Below are positions 42,100-43,734 of a stretch of 43,734 bases of DNA, piece by piece. Numbering within the stretch: position 1 is the first letter of the stretch; every line of letters begins with the position of its first letter. The DNA lies in contig DVKB01000031.1 of NCBI GenBank assembly GCA_018716305.1, forward strand, positions 1-43,734. Direction: 5' to 3'. Made by a program: the position numbers and the translations under genes. This stretch comes from Candidatus Scatomonas merdigallinarum. GTDB taxonomy: Bacteria; Bacillota; Clostridia; Lachnospirales; Lachnospiraceae. The notes below the pieces were generated by a model, which was given only the letters and a program-made list of their open reading frames with translations, was not told the DNA's origin and searched no databases.

Positions 42100-42315
42100 A
42101 TGACGGAATATTATAATGTAGAGAGAATCTGGGAGGACGACTTCGGATGCGAGGAGCGCCCGGCAGAGTATGAGCCTCAGGTGATCGTAGTCCTGAAGGA
42201 CGCTGCCGGAAAGGAACATTCCCTGAAACAGGCGGACGCCTGGCTGTATCAGCAGGAGATCCGGGAAGGGGACGCAGTGTACCTGGAGGAGGGAAGACTG
42301 CGGAAGAGAGGATAA
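42100..42315 (+). CDS. small acidic protein, unknown function
   Basis: The 71-residue protein follows ogt by 19 bases with ACGGAGGAAAG (42083-42093) before ATG 42100, so the two are probably co-transcribed. It is acidic in the N-terminal half (YNVERIWEDDFGCEERPAEYEP) and has a short beta-rich C-terminal part (VIVVLKDAAGKEHSLKQADA, then GDAVYLEEGRLRKRG). No family was recognised and there is no membrane segment. Confidence 0.65.
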   Translation: MTEYYNVERIWEDDFGCEERPAEYEPQVIVVLKDAAGKEHSLKQADAWLYQQEIREGDAVYLEEGRLRKRG

Positions 42316-42473
42316 ACAATACATGGCGCGGGAAAAGGCTGTCCGCAATAGAAACGTCCTTCGTCCCTGTCCGCGGGATCCCCGGGGAACAGAAGAAAGC
42401 TTCTTCATATGAACGATCAGGAATAATATAGCAAACATGGGTAGAAAACGCAAAAAAAAATTGTCTGAAACAC

Positions 42474-42502
42474 TTGCAATATTTGATGAAATTCTTCATA
42501 AT
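42474..42502 (+). promoter_or_regulatory. promoter of zinc-ribbon gene
   Basis: TTGCAA (42474-42479), 17 bases, CATAAT (42497-42502), 31 bases before the start codon. Confidence 0.55.
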
Positions 42503-42532
42503 GTTACATAGCAAATCAAAGGAGGATAAGTT

Positions 42533-43102
42533 ATGTTTTGCAAAAAATGTGGGGCGGAGATTGCGGACAATGCGGCTTTCTGCCCGAAATGCGGAGAAAG
42601 GGTAAATCAGGTCCCCCCTGCAGGGAACCCCTATCCCAATCAGAACTACCAGCAGCCCTATGGAGGGAATCCCTATGGATACAATAACGGATACCATCGT
42701 CCTGCCAGTTCCGGCAGAGCGCCGGGCATGATTGCGCTGATTGTCGCCGGCATTCTTGTGCTGATTGGCGGAATCGCCGTTCTGGGTACGGACATGAAGG
42801 CAATGTCCTATGTGAAATATCTGGGCGGAGGCATCGCAGGGGCGCTTGTGTTTGAAATCATTCTTGGCATTGTCATGATCGTTGCGGGTATCTGCTCGCT
42901 GATTTTCTGCAACAAAAAAGAAAAGGGCAATATGGTATTTGCCCTGGGTGTCATTGTTGTGGTCATGAGAATTATTGACTGGATTCTGGCTTCCGCGCTT
43001 TTCGGCGGCTATATCAGTGTAATAACTGCCGGCGGAGTCATTCTCGGCCTGATCTGTCCGGCGCTGATCGCGGTGGGAGGATACCTGAACAAGAAGGCCT
43101 GA
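42533..43102 (+). CDS. zinc-ribbon membrane protein
   Basis: The 189-residue protein begins with a zinc-ribbon (CKKCGAEIADNAAFCPKCGERV, C-x2-C-N-C-x2-C), then a Pro/Asn/Gly/Tyr-rich linker (about 25-60) and about four membrane helices (about 63-85, 95-122, 135-155, 160-185). Such zinc-ribbon/membrane proteins are common in Clostridia and have no established function; a structural or signalling role at the membrane is a guess. ATG 42533 is preceded by AAAGGAGG (42519-42526). A terminator follows at 43143. Confidence 0.82.
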   Translation: MFCKKCGAEIADNAAFCPKCGERVNQVPPAGNPYPNQNYQQPYGGNPYGYNNGYHRPASSGRAPGMIALIVAGILVLIGGIAVLGTDMKAMSYVKYLGGGIAGALVFEIILGIVMIVAGICSLIFCNKKEKGNMVFALGVIVVVMRIIDWILASALFGGYISVITAGGVILGLICPALIAVGGYLNKKA

Positions 43103-43142
43103 GATAGACGGCTGATGTTTCTTAAATAGTAAAAAGAAGAAT

Positions 43143-43177
43143 ATCCCTGTTGTCAGAATATGGCGGCAGGGATTTTT
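43143..43177 (+). terminator. terminator after zinc-ribbon gene
   Basis: ATCCCTG (43143-43149) pairs with CAGGGAT (43167-43173), extended inward by G-T pairs, and TTTTT ends at 43177. Confidence 0.65.
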
Positions 43178-43271
43178 CATATCTGCCGGACTGCACAGTT
43201 TCTTTTAAGGGAGTAGGCCGGCTGACTGTTAAAAACCGGGCCGGGATTCGCCGGCGAATCTTGAATTTAGT

Positions 43272-43306
43272 ACTTGCATTATAACGCAAACAGCGTTACA
43301 ACAAGT
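43272..43306. promoter_or_regulatory. dyad operator overlapping a -10 element
   Basis: TTATAACGC (43279-43287) and GCGTTACAA (43293-43301) form a dyad, matching at 8 of 9 positions around a 5-base centre, flanked by ACTTG (43272-43276) and CAAGT (43302-43306). TATAAC inside it could be the -10 of the following gene. The form resembles a TetR-type operator. Confidence 0.5.
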
Positions 43307-43326
43307 GCATCAGGAGGTAATGTGTT

Positions 43327-43611
43327 ATGAACAGATTTTCAGAAAAAGACTGGAAGTTATTCCGCAGTAAGCTTTCTGACTGGCAGGAAGCATATATGGA
43401 CAGATTGAACAGAGAGTACATAAAACTATTGTCGGGAAAGGGAAATGCTTCGGACAAGTTCTGGGCGCTGGAGAAGCGGATCCGAGAGGATAAACAAGAC
43501 TGCGGCGTACAGTGTGAGATGAGCAGATCGACTCAGTTTTATGTTATGGCATCATTGCTGAGAGAAGGGGCGATCACATTTGATGATCTGGAAGAATTCA
43601 GCGATGATTGA
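43327..43611 (+). CDS. small conserved-type hypothetical protein
   Basis: The 94-residue protein is highly charged and probably helical (RFSEKDWKLFRSKLSDWQEAYM then DRLNREYIKLLSGKGNASDKFWALEKRIREDK), ending in DDLEEFSDD. I recall similar small proteins in Lachnospiraceae genomes, but cannot name a function. ATG 43327 has AGGAGG at 43312-43317. The dyad at 43272-43306 probably controls it. No membrane segment or signal peptide. Confidence 0.75.
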   Translation: MNRFSEKDWKLFRSKLSDWQEAYMDRLNREYIKLLSGKGNASDKFWALEKRIREDKQDCGVQCEMSRSTQFYVMASLLREGAITFDDLEEFSDD

Positions 43612-43623
43612 ATAATTCGCAAA

Positions 43624-43642
43624 CCCCCATCTGAGATGGGGG
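43624..43642. repeat. stem-loop after the last gene
   Basis: CCCCCAT-CTGAG-ATGGGGG forms a 7-bp stem without a T-run. The rest of the window to 43734 holds a TATAAT (43696-43701) without a clear -35 and no recognisable gene. Confidence 0.5.
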
Positions 43643-43734
43643 AACAGGCGAAGCCGTAGCGTTGCATAAGGTACCATAGGAAAAACCTCCCATGCTATAA
43701 TGTTGTGGGTTCGCAGCCATAACATCAGACATAG

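Noticed and set aside
42325-42414. Short frame of about 29 codons between the small acidic gene and the zinc-ribbon gene
   Set aside because: It has no ribosome binding site and no recognisable features.

Overview
The window looks like a chromosomal segment of an anaerobic, moderately GC-rich member of the Clostridia, most likely Lachnospiraceae-like. The signs are strong AGGAGG ribosome binding sites, TTGACA/TATAAT promoters, an AsrABC anaerobic sulfite reductase, a DegV protein, an ECF vitamin transporter component, Rho with a hydrophilic insert, selenium-dependent molybdenum hydroxylase maturation genes, and cobamide-type methyltransferases (MttB and UroD families). The assignment rests on gene families only; there is no rRNA in the window.

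Layout. 1-4.7 kb: a Crp/Fnr regulator, then asrABC and a GNAT acetyltransferase. 4.7-9.6 kb (minus strand): YibE/F membrane protein, a large secreted metallophosphoesterase, and an XRE-HTH/aminotransferase fusion preceded by repeated operator-like sites. 9.9-11.6 kb: a short CobW-type GTPase, a His-rich partner, and an ECF S component on the other strand. 11.8-15.4 kb: a tiny hydrophilic protein, rhodanese, two small metallophosphoesterases, an RNA methyltransferase and RdgB. 15.5-16.3 kb: seven tRNAs. 16.5-23.3 kb: rho, then DUF3343-selD-yedF-yqeB-desulfurase-yqeC-mocA-like, a compact operon for selenium/molybdenum cofactor handling. 23.2-27.6 kb: TspO, then MFS-UroD methyltransferase with a convergent PucR-like regulator. 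27.7-31.6 kb: GNAT, a YiiX-like hydrolase, DegV and a two-component system. 31.6-35.3 kb: a LacI/GH32 sugar locus whose ABC transporter has collapsed into one fused frame. 35.3-41.5 kb: a second methyltransferase cluster (MFS, MttB, MFS, UroD, and a PucR-like regulator broken by an in-frame TGA), bounded by an exact 19-bp direct repeat. 41.5-43.7 kb: Ogt, small proteins, and a zinc-ribbon membrane protein.

The main points for a second look are these. (1) The 6.2-kb methyltransferase block sits between 19-bp direct repeats, one of which spans the GH32 stop codon; this looks like an inserted element with no recombinase. (2) The XRE-aminotransferase fusion has a second full ribosome binding site and ATG at the domain junction, and three perfect 10-bp repeats at exact 20-bp spacing, one overlapping its -35 box. 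(3) A perfect TGTGA-N6-TCACA palindrome lies inside a hairpin between the Crp/Fnr gene and asrA. (4) Damage is clustered in 32.8-41.4 kb: a binding-protein/ATPase fusion, two MFS proteins of about 270 residues, and a nonsense-interrupted regulator. No CRISPR array, transposase, integrase or riboswitch was recognised.
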